From Oscillospiraceae bacterium (GTDB lineage: Bacteria > Bacillota > Clostridia > Oscillospirales > Ruminococcaceae): a stretch of DNA of 5,605 nt. The stretch lies in the NCBI GenBank assembly GCA_900765125.1, contig CAAFQL010000397.1, forward strand, positions 1 to 5,605, written 5' to 3'. Shown here one piece after another: positions 4,230 through 5,605 of this stretch. Both the position numbers and the translations under genes were made by a program. Below the pieces are notes generated by a model. That model saw only the letters and a list, made by a program, of their open reading frames with translations. It made no database searches and had not been told where the DNA came from. How positions within the stretch are numbered: the stretch's first letter is position 1; each line of letters begins with the position of its first letter.

Positions 4230-5605
4230 TTATTCACTTTTTACTTCTGTATCGTCAATATCTTCTGATTCGCTCTCAGGCTTTTTTTCTTCAAAAGCAG
4301 ATTCAGGCATTTCCCCTGCCATAAGCTTTTCAAAGTCGTCTCTGTCGATCTTCTCATGAATAAGAAGATACTTAGCCAAAAGATGCAACTGATCAATATG
4401 AGTATTCAATATATCAATAGCAGCGGCATAGCCTGTTTCGATAAGACCCTTTACTTCAGTATCTATATCTGCTGCAACCTGTTCCGAATAATCCCTTGAA
4501 GAACCTATATCCTTTCCAAGGAACACTTCGTTATGATCGCTGCCATATACCATAGGTCCCAGCTTTTCGCTGAAACCGTATCTTGTTACCATTTTACGTG
4601 CTGTTGACGTTGCACGCTCGATGTCGTTTGACGCACCTGTTGAAATATCGTCAAGTATCAAATACTCTGCTGCACGTCCTCCAAGAAGTGTGATAATATC
4701 CTCTTCCATCTCTTTCTTTGTAACGAAAGACTTATCCGTTTCAGGCAGTGACATTGTATATCCGCCTGCCATACCTCTTGGTATAATAGAAACCTGCTGA
4801 ACCTTATCCTGATGCTCACAGTAATATGTGCAGACTGCATGACCTGCTTCGTGATATGCAGTAAGTCGGTTTTCCTTTTCTGTTTTACGATGAGATCTCT
4901 TCTCAGGACCTGCTACAACCTTGATAGTGGCTTCTGAGATCTCTTCCATAGTTATAGCCTTTTTATTCTTTCTTGCTGCAAGAAGGGATGCTTCATTTAC
5001 CAAGTTTTCAAGATCTGCACCTGTAAATCCAACTGTAGACTTTGCAATAGTTGAAAGATCGACATCCGGTGCCATTGGCTTATTCTTAGTATGAACCTTG
5101 AGTATAGCTTCACGTCCTGAAACATCCGGATAGCCTACAACTATCTGTCTATCAAATCTTCCCGGACGAAGAAGTGCCGGATCAAGAATATCACGGCGGT
5201 TAGTAGCTGCAATAACTATTACATTATCCTTGCCTGTAAAGCCGTCCATCTCAACAAGAAGCTGGTTAAGTGTCTGCTCACGTTCATCGTGTCCTCCGCC
5301 AAGACCTGCACCTCTGTGACGACCCACAGCGTCAATCTCATCAATAAATATAATGGACGGACTGTTTTTCTTTGCCTGTTCAAAAAGATCACGTACACGT
5401 GATGCGCCTACGCCTACGAACATTTCAACAAAGTCAGAACCGGAAATCGAAAAGAACGGACAGCCGGCTTCACCTGCAACTGCTCTTGCAAGAAGTGTCT
5501 TACCTGTACCGGGAGGACCCATAAGAAGTACTCCCTTTGGAATACGTGCGCCAATGTCACTGTATTTCTTTGGATTTTTGAGAAAATCAACAATTTCTTC
5601 AAGTT
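4230..5605 (-). CDS. ftsH: ATP-dependent zinc metalloprotease FtsH (5' end outside window)
   Basis: The C-terminal 457 residues of FtsH, the membrane-anchored AAA+ protease that degrades misassembled membrane proteins and some regulators. The frame stays open to the right edge, so the N-terminal membrane segments and extracytoplasmic domain, probably 150 or more residues, lie outside. Counting from the first complete visible codon: Walker A GPPGTGKT (29-36), the FVGVGASRVR pore-loop region (about 62-71), Walker B IIFIDEID (84-91), and the second region of homology from ATNRRD (133-138) through LRPGRFDR (145-152). The zinc site HEAGH is at 251-255, and the Asp of NDIERA near 327 is the likely third zinc ligand. 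The tail after about 435 is acidic and low-complexity (ESESEDIDD). An internal ATG at 5522 sits directly before Walker A and is not the start. All key catalytic residues are present, so the visible part looks functional. Confidence 0.97.
   Translation of the reverse strand, partial: LEEIVDFLKNPKKYSDIGARIPKGVLLMGPPGTGKTLLARAVAGEAGCPFFSISGSDFVEMFVGVGASRVRDLFEQAKKNSPSIIFIDEIDAVGRHRGAGLGGGHDEREQTLNQLLVEMDGFTGKDNVIVIAATNRRDILDPALLRPGRFDRQIVVGYPDVSGREAILKVHTKNKPMAPDVDLSTIAKSTVGFTGADLENLVNEASLLAARKNKKAITMEEISEATIKVVAGPEKRSHRKTEKENRLTAYHEAGHAVCTYYCEHQDKVQQVSIIPRGMAGGYTMSLPETDKSFVTKKEMEEDIITLLGGRAAEYLILDDISTGASNDIERATSTARKMVTRYGFSEKLGPMVYGSDHNEVFLGKDIGSSRDYSEQVAADIDTEVKGLIETGYAAAIDILNTHIDQLHLLAKYLLIHEKIDRDDFEKLMAGEMPESAFEEKKPESESEDIDDTEVKSE

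Noticed and set aside
5414..5602. Minus-strand 62-aa open frame near the right edge
   Set aside because: It is a shadow in another frame of ftsH, whose conserved sequence is continuous through this region.

Overview
This AT-rich window reads as ordinary chromosome of a low-GC Gram-positive bacterium, most likely a clostridial gut-type organism (Ruminococcus/Oscillospiraceae-like). That placement is inference. It rests on strong GGAGG-type ribosome binding sites, TTGACA/TATAAT promoters, CCA-encoding tRNA genes, a DnaD-like plus DnaC/DnaI-like gene pair, and an Lgt carrying the GCF..GCCYG form of its signature.

Layout. Positions 1-134 hold the tail of a plus-strand transcription unit that enters from the left and ends at a rho-independent terminator. 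Positions 140-800 form a tRNA cluster of three single-gene units: tRNA-Lys(UUU) on minus, tRNA-Arg(ACG) on plus, tRNA-Leu(CAA) on minus. Each has its own promoter with a 17-bp spacer and an extended -10, and its own terminator. Lys and Arg are divergent; Arg and Leu are convergent with back-to-back terminators. Positions 831-2878 hold a two-gene plus-strand unit: a DnaD-domain protein with two DnaD/DnaB-type C-terminal domains, then an AAA+ DnaC/DnaI-family helicase loader with a Cys4 motif. Together they look like the primosome pair that loads the replicative helicase. Positions 2892-3307 hold a separately promoted small membrane protein resembling DUF4190, with a regularly spaced cysteine tail, followed by a terminator-like hairpin. 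Positions 3321-4169 encode prolipoprotein diacylglyceryl transferase (lgt). It faces the minus-strand ftsH gene, which is cut by the right edge, across a shared hairpin at 4188-4219.

The genes serve replication initiation, translation (tRNA supply), lipoprotein maturation and membrane proteolysis. I see no mobile element, CRISPR array, toxin-antitoxin pair or defence system, and I do not think an undescribed multi-gene system is present. The points most worth checking are the five-cysteine CxxC ladder of the small membrane protein, the terminator-like hairpin directly in front of the lgt ribosome binding site, and the Tyr in place of the usual catalytic His in Lgt.
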